A stretch of DNA of 64,000 bases from CAZDXB01 sp964509335 (GCA_964509335.1 CAZDXB010000014.1:1-64000); one strand, 5' to 3'; shown: positions 43,274-52,979, counted from the stretch's first letter. Notes: generated by a model from the sequence alone, not told the origin. Made by a program: numbers and translations.

Positions 43274-45739
43274 ATGTCGCGCTTAATAATTTCCTTTCTG
43301 GCTCTCATTTTAACTTTGACGTCAAATACAAACGCCGAAGAATACTTCGAATGGACGCCTTTGGGCTTGGGCGGAGGCGGCGGGCAATTCGCTCCGGCGA
43401 TATCGCCTCATAATCCCGATTTAATGTTTGTTGCCTGCGATATGAGCGGCTTCTACAGAAGCTCCGACGGCGGCGAGAGTTGGACAATGTATAACTTTAG
43501 AAACATAAAATCCTCCACAAGACTAAATCCCGTTTTCCATCCTACAAATCCCGAAATTATTTGGAACGATACTTACGAAAGCTGGTCGAACTATATTCTA
43601 ATATCCACGGACGCCGGTTTAACTTGGGACGCCGTATGGGATACGCCTTCTACGCCTATCGATATGATATGCCTTGAAAGCGAGCCGCTAAATTTATTAG
43701 TAGCTCTAAAAAACGGCGAAGTATGGAATTCTGCCGACGGAGAGAACTTCTCTAAAGCGTTTACCGTCGAAAGCGGAGATAATATCGTCGCTATTGACGC
43801 GACTAATTCGGAAATATGGATTTTTTGTCAATCTTGCGCTTATCTATCGACCGACCGCGGAGTGAATTTTGAGAGAAAAGAAATTCCGTCTTTTAACGGG
43901 GACAACTCCTTTATAGACGGTTCGGCAAGCGGCGAAACTGTCGCGGTTCTCAATTCCGCCAATCTATTAATATCAACCGACGGCGGCGAGAACTGGAACG
44001 AATCCATTGAACATATAGATTTTGACAGAGGCGAATTCAAGTTCGTCGAAGTTTGCGGAGACACAATCTGGGTTACGACCGCCGGCGGAGGTAAATATCA
44101 ATCCACCGCTTTGCTTTCTACCGACGGCGGCGAAAACTTCGAGCCGGTATTCTTCTGCAACGACAGTTGGGACGACGAAAGCAATCTCGAAAACGGCTGG
44201 CTCGACATAGAATTCAACTGCGGCTGGGGCGGTCCGGCGATTGGCTTCGACGCTTGCAATTCTAACTCTTCAATCGCTCTATGGACGGATTACGGCAGAA
44301 CCTTACTAACGACCGACGCCGGAGAGTCTTGGCGCTCAATATATACTAGATTCGCCGACGAAGGCTCTCGCGAAAAAGGAAAACGCTGGGAATCTACGGG
44401 GCTCGACGTTACTACTTCGTGGGACATATACTTTAATCCAGAAAATACTATAATACAAGCCGCCTACACAGACATCGGAGGCGCTTATAGCGAAGACGGC
44501 GGCGCTACTTGGCGCTCGACTTACGGAAACGGAATCCCCTCGCAATGGTTTAATACTACTTACGAATTTGAATACAACGAAAATACTGGACAGTTGTTCG
44601 GAGCTTTCTCCGGCAGGCACGACATAATCGGCGGCTGGGGACACAACTATTGGAATTTGGAAGGCGCCGGCGGAATCGCCGTCTCGAACGACGACGGCAA
44701 AAACTGGACGCCGCTCTCGGAAAACGGCTTGCCGAGCAGACCGCATACTTCCGTAGCTTTAAAATCCGACGGAGGCAATAACACGACGCTTTTCGCGGCG
44801 GCTTGGTCGCACGGAGTCTTCCGCTCTACCGACGGAGGCGCTAATTGGGAGCGTAAATCCGACGGCTTAGAAATCGGCGACGGCTCGAACTCGCCAGACG
44901 GTCCCAACACGCACGTCGTTCAAGTTGAGGCTCACCCAGACGGAACGATATTCGCTCTTAAAACTAAGTATATAAGGGAAAATTCGGAAATCAAAAACGA
45001 CGGCGGACTATATAAATCAACTGACGACGGAGAGACTTGGGAGCTTATCTCCGAAGACGTTCCGCATTGCGAACCGCATCCGACAATCGACCCCGACGGC
45101 GCCCGCTCTTGGTGCGACCCTATTTCTTTTACTCTCGACCTCAAAGATTCGGGGCATATCTGGGTCAACGCCCAAAACTGCAACAACGGAAAAATCCAAG
45201 GCGGACTTTACGAAACAACGGACGGCGGCGAAAACTGGGAGCGCATATTACAAATATACGGAGCTTATAGACTAACGCTTTCAAAATACCGCCCCGGCAG
45301 AATGTATCTTGCGACTAGAGGAGCCGGAGTTATGATAAAACGCGGAACTGACGCCGAATGGAAAGAAATCGAAAGTTTTCCCTTCGCAACTGCTACGAGA
45401 ATTACCGAAGACCCGCAAGACAGCTCCGTCGTTTGGGTAAATACCTATGGCGGCGGCGTCTGGAAAGGCGTTATCAAAGACGACGGCGTTGGAGTGGCGG
45501 AAAAGGAAACAAATGACGATAAGTTGAAAATCTATCCCAATCCTTTCCAAAACGAACTTAACATACTCGCTGAAAACGCTGAATCAATCCAAATATTTGA
45601 TATATTCGGAGGAAAAGTCGCTCAGTTCGGCTCAGGCGCCGTCAAATGGAACGCGGGGAACAATGCCGGCGGCGTATATATCATTAAAGCTATTTACAAA
45701 GATAAAATATTAGTCAAAAAAGCTCTCTTAACGAAATAG
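43274..45739 (+). CDS. Secreted Asp-box beta-propeller protein with T9SS sorting domain
   Basis: An 821-residue exported protein. Signal peptide about 1-21. The body holds many Asp-box (BNR) motifs of the form S-x-D-G-G-x-x-W, for example RSSDGGESW, ISTDGGENW, SEDGGATW, RSTDGGANW and STDDGETW, spaced as in tandem propellers of GH74 xyloglucanases and sortilin-type proteins. A GH74-type fold is plausible, but catalytic aspartates cannot be assigned by eye. Residues 751-821 are a type A T9SS sorting domain (LKIYPNPFQNELNI, then GGVYIIKA and ILVKKALLTK). It lies between two family B hairpins and forms its own unit. Confidence 0.85.
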   Translation: MSRLIISFLALILTLTSNTNAEEYFEWTPLGLGGGGGQFAPAISPHNPDLMFVACDMSGFYRSSDGGESWTMYNFRNIKSSTRLNPVFHPTNPEIIWNDTYESWSNYILISTDAGLTWDAVWDTPSTPIDMICLESEPLNLLVALKNGEVWNSADGENFSKAFTVESGDNIVAIDATNSEIWIFCQSCAYLSTDRGVNFERKEIPSFNGDNSFIDGSASGETVAVLNSANLLISTDGGENWNESIEHIDFDRGEFKFVEVCGDTIWVTTAGGGKYQSTALLSTDGGENFEPVFFCNDSWDDESNLENGWLDIEFNCGWGGPAIGFDACNSNSSIALWTDYGRTLLTTDAGESWRSIYTRFADEGSREKGKRWESTGLDVTTSWDIYFNPENTIIQAAYTDIGGAYSEDGGATWRSTYGNGIPSQWFNTTYEFEYNENTGQLFGAFSGRHDIIGGWGHNYWNLEGAGGIAVSNDDGKNWTPLSENGLPSRPHTSVALKSDGGNNTTLFAAAWSHGVFRSTDGGANWERKSDGLEIGDGSNSPDGPNTHVVQVEAHPDGTIFALKTKYIRENSEIKNDGGLYKSTDDGETWELISEDVPHCEPHPTIDPDGARSWCDPISFTLDLKDSGHIWVNAQNCNNGKIQGGLYETTDGGENWERILQIYGAYRLTLSKYRPGRMYLATRGAGVMIKRGTDAEWKEIESFPFATATRITEDPQDSSVVWVNTYGGGVWKGVIKDDGVGVAEKETNDDKLKIYPNPFQNELNILAENAESIQIFDIFGGKVAQFGSGAVKWNAGNNAGGVYIIKAIYKDKILVKKALLTK

Positions 45740-45752
45740 ATTGATTGTAGTA

Positions 45753-45773
45753 GCTAAGACGCCCCGTCTTCGC
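45753..45773. repeat. Dispersed hairpin repeat, family B copy 2
   Basis: GCTAAGACG, CCC and GTCTTCGC repeat the 43049-43070 element with one stem mismatch and one base less in the loop; the preceding GTAGTA is shared. Confidence 0.75.
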
Positions 45774-45869
45774 ATACAAAAAAAGCGTTCATATACGCGA
45801 GCTATATACCCCTTTTGCTATATCGCGAAAAATCATTAGCTTGTTTATTTGTTAGGAACGGAGGATTCA

Positions 45870-46418
45870 ATGATTCATAAGTGGGAAACAATCGACGACA
45901 AAATAACGGAAGACTTAAGAATATTCAAGACTTCTTGGATAAAACGACGTCATCCCGACAACCTGAAGGAAGGGAATTTTGTAGTTCTCAAATCGCCGAA
46001 TTGGGTAAACATAATTCCAATAACTAAAGAAGGCGACATCCTATTAATAGAACAATACCGGCACGGCATCGACGAAATTACTTTGGAAGTCCCCGGCGGA
46101 TTAGTCGATAAAGGCGAAGACCCGCGCAAAGCCGCCGAAAGAGAATGCTTGGAAGAAACGGGTTACGCCGGCGAAGGCGACGCTATATTAATCGGCGAGA
46201 ACCAACCAAATCCGGCGTTCCTGAACAATGTTTGCAATTCCTTCGTCTGGAAAAATTGCAAAAAAGTCGGCGAACAAAATTTAGACGCGCACGAAGAAAT
46301 AAACGTAATCCCCACTCCCATAAAGAAAATAAAGGAAATGATAAAAAACGGAAAAATTAAACATTCAATTGTGTTGACGGCTTTTTTCTTTTATTTTTTA
46401 CGTTATTCCGATTTATAA
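45870..46418 (+). CDS. NUDIX hydrolase, ADP-ribose pyrophosphatase type
   Basis: A 182-residue enzyme with a complete Nudix box, GGLVDKGEDPRKAAERECLEETGY, in which the REcLEE core binds magnesium. The preceding VLKSPNWVNIIPITKEGDILLIEQYRHG is like ADP-ribose pyrophosphatases, so cleavage of ADP-ribose or a related nucleoside diphosphate sugar is likely. The ATG at 45870 follows CGGAGGA and is preferred to a TTG seven codons earlier. It precedes parA by 48 bases. Confidence 0.9.
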   Translation: MIHKWETIDDKITEDLRIFKTSWIKRRHPDNLKEGNFVVLKSPNWVNIIPITKEGDILLIEQYRHGIDEITLEVPGGLVDKGEDPRKAAERECLEETGYAGEGDAILIGENQPNPAFLNNVCNSFVWKNCKKVGEQNLDAHEEINVIPTPIKKIKEMIKNGKIKHSIVLTAFFFYFLRYSDL

Positions 46419-46466
46419 ATAAATTCGCTATATTAGTTCTTTGTTAAGAACAAGAAATAAGAATTT

Positions 46467-47234
46467 ATGGGAAAAATAATAGCGATAGCCAACCAAAAAG
46501 GCGGGGTTGGAAAAACGACGACGGCGATTAATTTGACGGCTTCGCTAGCGGCGGCGGAAAATTCCTCGTTGCTAGTGGACATAGACCCGCAAGCAAACAG
46601 CTCGAACGGTCTTGGCATTAACTCTAAGGAACTCGACTCCACTATTTACGAAGTTATGGTCAACGGAGCTCCTATAAACGATATAATACTACAAACGCAA
46701 ATGCCATTTCTGGAGCTAATTCCTTCGCATATCAATCTGGTCGGCGCGGAAATTGAAATGGTCAACAAAAAAGACCGCGAGCTTGTTTTAAAATCCAAAT
46801 TGGAAGAATTGAAAAATAAATATAAGTTCGTTATAATCGATTGTCCGCCTTCTTTGGGTCTGCTTACTCTTAACGCCTTAAGCGCCGCCGACTCCGTTCT
46901 AATACCGGTTCAATGCGAATACTACGCGCTCGAAGGGCTTGGACAATTGCTTAATACTATTTCAATAGTTCGATACCGACTGAACAAGAAATTGACTATC
47001 GAAGGTGTCCTGCTCACAATGTACGATTCGAGGCTCAGGCTTTCTAATCAAGTAGTCGAAGAAGTGAGGTCGCATTTTGACGACAGGGTTTTCAATACTT
47101 TAATTCACCGCAACGTCAGGATATCCGAAGCTCCAAGCCACGGCAAACCGGTATTGCTTTACGACGCCGTTTGCGCCGGCGCTAAAAATTATTTAGATTT
47201 AGCGCAAGAGCTTATAATCAAAAACAAAGAATAG
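46467..47234 (+). CDS. parA: Chromosome partitioning ATPase ParA/Soj
   Basis: A 255-residue deviant-Walker-A ATPase that positions chromosome origins. KGGVGKTTTAINL at residues 11-23 carries the signature lysine at the start of the P-loop; DIDPQANSSNGLG and VIIDCPPSLGLLTLNAL are the switch and Walker B regions. The length and lack of an N-terminal HTH indicate the chromosomal Soj type. ParB follows after 53 bases. Chromosomal parAB usually lies near the origin, but no dnaA boxes or gidA/gidB are seen here. Confidence 0.96.
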   Translation: MGKIIAIANQKGGVGKTTTAINLTASLAAAENSSLLVDIDPQANSSNGLGINSKELDSTIYEVMVNGAPINDIILQTQMPFLELIPSHINLVGAEIEMVNKKDRELVLKSKLEELKNKYKFVIIDCPPSLGLLTLNALSAADSVLIPVQCEYYALEGLGQLLNTISIVRYRLNKKLTIEGVLLTMYDSRLRLSNQVVEEVRSHFDDRVFNTLIHRNVRISEAPSHGKPVLLYDAVCAGAKNYLDLAQELIIKNKE

Positions 47235-47287
47235 TTCAAATACAAAAAAGCGTAATAAATCCATCGGCAAATAAAACTTTACTATCA

Positions 47288-48304
47288 ATGGCGAAAACCA
47301 AAAAAAATAAAACGACATCCGCTAAGAAAAAAGAAAAAGCCCCGAGAAAACCCAAGAAACCGGTTCTCGGAAAAGGCTTGAGCGCGCTTTTGCCGGAAAT
47401 CGAATTCGACGAAAGAGGATTTAAAGTCTCCGAAGAAGACACCGACAAAAGCGGCGGAAGCTTCGCTCAAATCGACGTCAACCGAATAGTGTATAATCCC
47501 TATCAGCCCAGAAAAGACTTCGACAAAGAAGCTCTGAAAGATTTAAAAAACTCAATAATTGAAAACGGGATATTACAACCTATAACGGTAAGACGCTCAA
47601 TCAATGGCTACGAGCTAATCGCCGGAGAGCGGCGTTTAAGAGCGGCTATAGAGGCGGAAATGGAGAAAATTCCCGCTTATATCCTCGAAGTCGAATCCGA
47701 CGTTCAACTTCTTGAAATGGCGTTAATAGAAAACCTTCAAAGAGAAGATTTGAACCCGATTGAAACCGCTAACGGCTACAAAAGACTAATGGACGAATGC
47801 ACCCTGAATCAAGAGCAAGTCGCCGTAAAAATCGGAAAAGACCGCTCGACAATCACAAACTTTATCAGACTACTTAAATTGCCGGAAAAAATTCAAGAGA
47901 GCGTTAGAAAACAAGAATTAACTATGGGACACGCTCGCGCTCTTCTTTCGCTCAGCGAAAAAGAATATATAATAGCGGCTTGGATAGAAATAATCGACAA
48001 AAAACTCTCGGTAAGAGCGACCGAAAAACTCGTCAAAGATATTCTCGCGGGCAAATGGGCTTTGGAAAACGGAAAGTTAATTAGCGCAAAAAAAATCGTC
48101 AAAAAAGAAAAAGAAAAAGAATTACAAGAGCTAAAAGCGATTTTAAGCAAGCACGAAGACAAGCTAAGACAGGCTTTCGGAACAAAAGTAAAAATATCTA
48201 CAAAATCAAAAGAAAGCGGAAAAATCGAATTCGACTTTTACTCGATAGACGATTTTGATAGGTTAATCGACATATTCACTAATATTGAGAAAAATCTCGA
48301 TTAA
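47288..48304 (+). CDS. parB: Chromosome partitioning protein ParB/Spo0J
   Basis: A 338-residue CTP-dependent DNA clamp that loads at parS. The N-terminus is very lysine-rich, then comes the ParA-contact motif LGKGLSALLPE, the ParB/sulfiredoxin CTPase domain with GYELIAGERRLRAA and ENLQREDLNPIE, and the helix-turn-helix LNQEQVAVKIGKDRSTITNFIRLLKLP. A C-terminal dimer region ends the protein. Nothing like a parS palindrome (TGTTTCACGTGAAACA-type) was found by eye in the neighbourhood. The thioesterase gene starts two bases after the stop. Confidence 0.95.
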   Translation: MAKTKKNKTTSAKKKEKAPRKPKKPVLGKGLSALLPEIEFDERGFKVSEEDTDKSGGSFAQIDVNRIVYNPYQPRKDFDKEALKDLKNSIIENGILQPITVRRSINGYELIAGERRLRAAIEAEMEKIPAYILEVESDVQLLEMALIENLQREDLNPIETANGYKRLMDECTLNQEQVAVKIGKDRSTITNFIRLLKLPEKIQESVRKQELTMGHARALLSLSEKEYIIAAWIEIIDKKLSVRATEKLVKDILAGKWALENGKLISAKKIVKKEKEKELQELKAILSKHEDKLRQAFGTKVKISTKSKESGKIEFDFYSIDDFDRLIDIFTNIEKNLD

Positions 48305-48306
48305 AT

Positions 48307-48744
48307 ATGACGGAATCGGAAAAACAAATAAAACTCAAAAACGTCGCTGAATTAAGAATTAGATACGCCGAAACGGATAAAATGGGAATAGTTTACAACG
48401 GAGAATACTTAACTTACTTCGAAGTGGCGAGAGTCGAGCTTATGCGCTCGATAGGACTTCCTTACTCGGTCTTTGAAAGCAAAGGATTTCAATTGCCTTT
48501 AATCGAAGCAAAGATAAAATACTTAAAACCGGCTTTCTTCGACGATTTAGTCGAAGTGGAAGCCAAGCTGAACTTTGAATTGAATCCGAGAATGACTATA
48601 AATTACGAACTGCGACGCGAAAACGAAACCTTGGCGACGGGCTACACGGTTCACAGCTATTTTAACACGGAAAGAAACAAGCCGTCGAAACCGCCGAAAT
48701 TTTTTGTCGAAGCGATTCGAAAAGCGGGCGAAAAGTTAAACTAA
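48307..48744 (+). CDS. Acyl-CoA thioesterase, YbgC/4HBT hotdog family
   Basis: A 145-residue hotdog-fold protein. IRYAETDKMGIVYNGEYLTYFEVARVE contains the catalytic Asp of the 4-hydroxybenzoyl-CoA thioesterase family (motif D-x-M-G-x-V-Y/H-x-x-x-Y), and PLIEAKIKYLKPAFFDDLVEVEA follows as expected. YbgC-type proteins hydrolyse acyl-CoA or acyl-ACP and often associate with the envelope. The start lies two bases after the parB stop, so it is probably on the parAB message. Confidence 0.92.
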   Translation: MTESEKQIKLKNVAELRIRYAETDKMGIVYNGEYLTYFEVARVELMRSIGLPYSVFESKGFQLPLIEAKIKYLKPAFFDDLVEVEAKLNFELNPRMTINYELRRENETLATGYTVHSYFNTERNKPSKPPKFFVEAIRKAGEKLN

Positions 48745-48804
48745 CGAGGAATAATATGAACGATTAATACGAAGCGTTTTTATTATTTTAAAGGGAATTT
48801 GAAA

Positions 48805-49752
48805 ATGAAAAAAATATTAATAATAGCGATAGCTATCGGCTTTTTTAGCGGAAAAGCAAACGCCGACACTTCGCCCTTCCAAGCTTTGCGGTATATTGGC
48901 AGCGCGAGAGCTACCGCTTTAGCCGGATGCTTCGTATCGATGCCGAACGACCCCGCGGCGCTTTTTTACAATCCAGCCACAGCTTACACCGTATCCGACA
49001 AAAATTTTTCGACTACTTTCTTCAAGCACGTTCTCGACATCAACTCGGGACAGGTTTCGTATATAATTAAAGACAAACAAAATTGGGCGATGGACGGCGT
49101 TATCGGAGCTTCTATAGCATACACCAGCTTCGGTTCGTTTGAATACGCCGACGAATACGGCGTCCGCGAAGGAAGTTTCAGCGCCAACGACGTTTCAATG
49201 TCCGCCGTTTACTCAAATCAATTGGACTCTAATCTTTATTACGGCGCCGCCGTTAAGTTGCTCTTTTTGAATTTGGAAGAAGCGAACACTTTAGCATTCG
49301 CCATAGACGCCGGCTTGCTATATAAAATCCCCGAAAAAAGGACTAATATCGGCGTATCCGTTCTACACGCCGGCTCGCAAATTAAAACTCTATACGATAA
49401 AAACGAGCCGATACCGCTCGACGTCCGAATGGGCTTCAACCATAAATTGCGCGGTATGCCTCTTTTAGTCAACTTTTCGTTCCACCATCTCGCCGACGAA
49501 ACCGACGGCTTTTTTGATAAATTCTCTAACTTCTCGATCGGCGGCGAATTTTATTTCGGAGAACACGTTCGCGGCAGACTCGGCTACAACAACCAAATCA
49601 GAAGATACGCCGCCTCCAACGAAAACAAAAGACTTTCCGGTTTCTCTGCCGGCACAGGAATAGAACTCGATAACTTCAATTTGGATTATGGAATAGCGCA
49701 AGTGGGAAACGCCGAAATTCTACATAGATTCAGCATCTTATTCAATTTGTAA
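48805..49752 (+). CDS. PorV/PorQ family outer-membrane protein
   Basis: A 315-residue exported barrel. Signal peptide residues 1-20 (cleavage after NA in GKANADT). The start of the mature protein, YIGSARATALAGCFVSMPNDPAALFYNPA, is the PorV/PorQ signature (SARA-x-ALGG followed by D-P-x-x-x-F-x-N-P-A). It is nearer to PorQ in length; PorQ and PorV work in T9SS, PorV carrying cargo to the sortase PorU. The barrel ends in HRFSILFNL. The ATG at 48805 follows AAGGGA; a TTG two codons earlier is possible. T9SS cargo genes lie 3 kb and more upstream. Confidence 0.75.
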   Translation: MKKILIIAIAIGFFSGKANADTSPFQALRYIGSARATALAGCFVSMPNDPAALFYNPATAYTVSDKNFSTTFFKHVLDINSGQVSYIIKDKQNWAMDGVIGASIAYTSFGSFEYADEYGVREGSFSANDVSMSAVYSNQLDSNLYYGAAVKLLFLNLEEANTLAFAIDAGLLYKIPEKRTNIGVSVLHAGSQIKTLYDKNEPIPLDVRMGFNHKLRGMPLLVNFSFHHLADETDGFFDKFSNFSIGGEFYFGEHVRGRLGYNNQIRRYAASNENKRLSGFSAGTGIELDNFNLDYGIAQVGNAEILHRFSILFNL

Positions 49753-49785
49753 ATAATTTGTATCATTAAACAAATATAATCAGTT

Positions 49786-50205
49786 ATGTTAAAAAAGTCA
49801 ATTACAGCGCTTTCGATAGCGATATTATTCAGCTTAAATCTATTCGGACAATCTAATTCAACAGCTCAAAACGCTCAACAACAGCAACAATTCTCAATAT
49901 TACAACCGGAACTTCACGTAAGCGATATTTACCTAGCGCTGAACATACTAGAAGACGTAACTTTGAAAGGTTCTGAAGTCGAAGCTTTCTTAGAAGTAAC
50001 AAAACAACTCAACGCCTATTTAGACTACGCAAAGAAAGAAGAATTAAAAGCCAGCGAAAAGATTCGCGTAAATATGCACGGCAGAATCGCTCAAAACACG
50101 CTTACTTTCCTTAATAGAGCGACTATCAAGGGAAAAATGGCGAATCAATACAAACGCTTCACCGACGCCATAGAGAACGCCCCGAAAGCCGAAAAACAAA
50201 AATAA
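49786..50205 (+). CDS. Small exported protein of unknown function
   Basis: A 139-residue protein with a signal peptide (about residues 1-21, cleavage after LFG), a Gln-rich segment after the cleavage site (SNSTAQNAQQQQQFS) and a helical body with a repeated pattern of charged and hydrophobic residues (LNILEDVTLKGSEVEAFLEV). No family is recognised. It follows the PorV/PorQ-family gene by 33 bases and could share its transcript. It has no clear Shine-Dalgarno. It converges with glgP, whose stop is two bases away. Confidence 0.65.
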   Translation: MLKKSITALSIAILFSLNLFGQSNSTAQNAQQQQQFSILQPELHVSDIYLALNILEDVTLKGSEVEAFLEVTKQLNAYLDYAKKEELKASEKIRVNMHGRIAQNTLTFLNRATIKGKMANQYKRFTDAIENAPKAEKQK

Positions 50206-50207
50206 TC

Positions 50208-52766
50208 TTATAATTGCGCCCAAGCGCAAACGTATAATTCAGTAGGGTCAACCATAAACAAATGCGTCGGCAAAACGCGAATTGTAAAGCCCTGTTTGCC
50301 GGTATCCGGACATATATAGTCGCCCTCGTAATAATGGACGTTATTCTCGCTATTGACTAACTGTAGCTCCTCGGTTTTTGTGTCGGCTAGTTCGCCTGTA
50401 TGATCAATCGAACCGTAATATACTTGAACCACTACGTCGTTAGACGACAAGTTGCCGAGAGCCACCTTAGCAGATACTTTTATAGGCATTCCTACGAACG
50501 CCTCGCCGTTTTCTTCCAAAGAAACGTCAATAATATCTACGTTATCCCACTCTTTCCTTACTTTATCTTTCCATTCCCTATATTTTTTCGCGTTGTTAGC
50601 GTTGTTATAAGTCATTGTTTTATAATTATTCAAAGCGTTCAGGTAAAATTTGTTCGCGTAATCCAATATCATCCTTTGCGTCGAAAATTTTCCCGTTATG
50701 GTTCTTACGCTTTCTTTTAAATACGAAACCCACTCGTCCGGCACTCTATTAAAAGAAGACCTGTCGTAAAACAGCGGAACGATATTTTGTTCTAAGGTCT
50801 CGTAGAGCGCCCCCGCTTCTACTATATTTTGTTCGTCCACGTTCTCGTATTCTTCCCCTCTACCGATAGCGAAACCGTTCTTGCCGTTAAAAGCTTCGTT
50901 CCACCAACCGTCTAAAACGCTAAAATTCAAACATCCGTTCAAACCGGCTTTCATTCCGCTTGTTCCGCTCGCCTCCATCGGTCTTATCGGTGTGTTTAAC
51001 CACACGTCGCACCCCTTTATCATATAACGAGCGATTACCATATCGTAATCCTCTAAAAATACGACGTGTCGCTCCAGACCGTATTCTCTGACTTTGTGAA
51101 TTATCGACTGTATGATTTCTTTGCCTGCTATATCATGGGGATGCGCCTTACCGGCTAAAATAATCTGAACGGGCTTGTCGAACTTCTTTAAAATCGAAGC
51201 GAGACGCTCCATATCTGAAAAGAGCAAGGTCGCTCGCTTGTAAGTGGCGAACCTTCTAGCGAATCCGATAGTTAAAGCGTCCGGGTCTAAATACTCGTTA
51301 ATCTTGTTAATTTGGTCGGGCGTTAAGTAGCCGCGCTTTTTCTTCTTCAGATGCTCTCGGGCAAATAAAACAAGACGAACTCTGCGCCTACACTTCTCCC
51401 TCCACATCTCTTCGTGAGGGATTGAGTCGATTTTATTCCAAAGTTTTTGATTGTCGATTTCGGATTTCCATTTCGGAGTCAAATACCTGTCGAACAACTC
51501 GGAAAATTCCCGGGAAACCCAAGTCATTGTGTGAACCCCGTTTGTTATTGATTTTATCGGCGTCTCGTCTTCGGGAAAACGCCTCCATATTTTGCGCCAC
51601 ATATTTCTGGAAACTTTGCCGTGCAATTTACTAACGCCGTTATGAAAGCTGGTAAGCCTCAAACCCAGAACGGTCATAGAAAAATTCTCATCTGGATTGT
51701 GCGGCTCCACTTCCCCCAACTGTAAAAATTCCTCTCTACTTAAACCAAGCTGTTGATAATAATTCTTTAAATAGTTCTCAATTCTCGACGTTTTAAATGC
51801 TTCGTTGCCGGCGGGAACTGGAGTGTGGGTAGTGAAAACCGAAGACGCCTTAGTTATCTGCTTGGCGCTTCGGAAATCTAAATCATACTTATTCATATAC
51901 ATACGAGTTCGTTCCAGCAATGCGAATGCGGCGTGCCCCTCGTTAATATGAACCGATTCAGGCTCTATTCCCAAAGCTTCGAGAGCGCGCATACCGCCGA
52001 TTCCCAAAACTATCTCCTGTTGTATTCTGGTCTCCCTTGTGCCGCCGTAAAGTTGGTCTGTGATGTCTCTATACTCTTCAATTCCGTTTTTATCGATATT
52101 TGTATCCAGCAAATAAAGCGTCGTCCTGCCAATAAGAACTTTCCAAACTTGCGCGAAAGCTTTGCCGTATGGCATCTCGGTTTCTATAATAATCGGTTCG
52201 CCTTTAGAATCCCTGCAAACGATTAAAGGCAGTGAATAAAAATCGTTGTAAGGATAATATTCGTTCTGCCAACCGTTTTGTGTTAGTCTTTGGCGAAAAT
52301 ATCCTTGCTGATACAACAATCCAACGCCTATAAGCGGCAAGCCAATATCGCTCGAGCTTTTCAAATGGTCGCCAGACAAAACGCCTAAACCGCCGGAGTA
52401 GTTCGGGAAGCTCTCGTTAATGCCGTACTCGGCGCTAAAATACGCCACAATCCCTTTGGGCTTGTTCTCTAACGCGTCGAACCAAGTTTCGCTATTAACG
52501 TAATTCTGAAATTTGTCGTATATATAATCCAAAAAACTTGTGAAATCGGTTTGCTCGGCTAAATCGTTCAATTTATCAACGCTTAGCCGGTTAATTAATA
52601 AAACCGGGTTGTGATTGACTTCCTCCCATAACTTCCTGTCAATTCTAATAAACAACTCTTTAGCTTCGGAATTCCAGCACCACCAATAATTGTAAGCTAA
52701 TTCTTTTAATTTTTCGATTTTCTGGGGCAATTTCGCCGAGACGATAAAATTGTGAACTGGTTTCAT
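50208..52766 (-). CDS. glgP: Alpha-glucan phosphorylase (GT35)
   Basis: An 852-residue enzyme that releases glucose-1-phosphate from glycogen or maltodextrin. The N-terminal region carries the DUF3417 extension of the short-type alpha-glucan phosphorylases (KLKELAYNYWWCWN). VAYFSAEYGINESFPNYSGGLGVLSGDHLKS is the start of the catalytic fold, and the PLP-binding lysine is Lys606 in GTSGMKAGLNG. SVFTTHTPVPAGNEAF and VAYFSAEYG are family hallmarks. No other glycogen gene is adjacent in the window. No terminator is seen between it and the convergent gene. Confidence 0.95.
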   Translation of the reverse strand: MKPVHNFIVSAKLPQKIEKLKELAYNYWWCWNSEAKELFIRIDRKLWEEVNHNPVLLINRLSVDKLNDLAEQTDFTSFLDYIYDKFQNYVNSETWFDALENKPKGIVAYFSAEYGINESFPNYSGGLGVLSGDHLKSSSDIGLPLIGVGLLYQQGYFRQRLTQNGWQNEYYPYNDFYSLPLIVCRDSKGEPIIIETEMPYGKAFAQVWKVLIGRTTLYLLDTNIDKNGIEEYRDITDQLYGGTRETRIQQEIVLGIGGMRALEALGIEPESVHINEGHAAFALLERTRMYMNKYDLDFRSAKQITKASSVFTTHTPVPAGNEAFKTSRIENYLKNYYQQLGLSREEFLQLGEVEPHNPDENFSMTVLGLRLTSFHNGVSKLHGKVSRNMWRKIWRRFPEDETPIKSITNGVHTMTWVSREFSELFDRYLTPKWKSEIDNQKLWNKIDSIPHEEMWREKCRRRVRLVLFAREHLKKKKRGYLTPDQINKINEYLDPDALTIGFARRFATYKRATLLFSDMERLASILKKFDKPVQIILAGKAHPHDIAGKEIIQSIIHKVREYGLERHVVFLEDYDMVIARYMIKGCDVWLNTPIRPMEASGTSGMKAGLNGCLNFSVLDGWWNEAFNGKNGFAIGRGEEYENVDEQNIVEAGALYETLEQNIVPLFYDRSSFNRVPDEWVSYLKESVRTITGKFSTQRMILDYANKFYLNALNNYKTMTYNNANNAKKYREWKDKVRKEWDNVDIIDVSLEENGEAFVGMPIKVSAKVALGNLSSNDVVVQVYYGSIDHTGELADTKTEELQLVNSENNVHYYEGDYICPDTGKQGFTIRVLPTHLFMVDPTELYVCAWAQL

Positions 52767-52971
52767 AGCTAAACTCCGGTTTTAAATTTTTAGAAAATAA
52801 TTTTTGAAAATAAGATTTTATATCGTTAATTCAAAACTATAAATTAATAACTTTCTTAATCATATTCAACTCGTTGCAGAGAAAGAAAGAAATATAGCGC
52901 GACTCCCTACCCTATATTTATATATATATGAACAAGTTAATTAAAAGCGTAGATAAGTAAAGGCATATTGT

Positions 52972-52979
52972 TATATTTG
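52972..52979 (+). promoter_or_regulatory. Candidate -7 element of tsaC
   Basis: TATATTTG at 52972-52979 fits TAnnTTTG and would start transcription about 35 bases before the tsaC ATG. A matching TTG at -33 is not evident. Confidence 0.4.
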
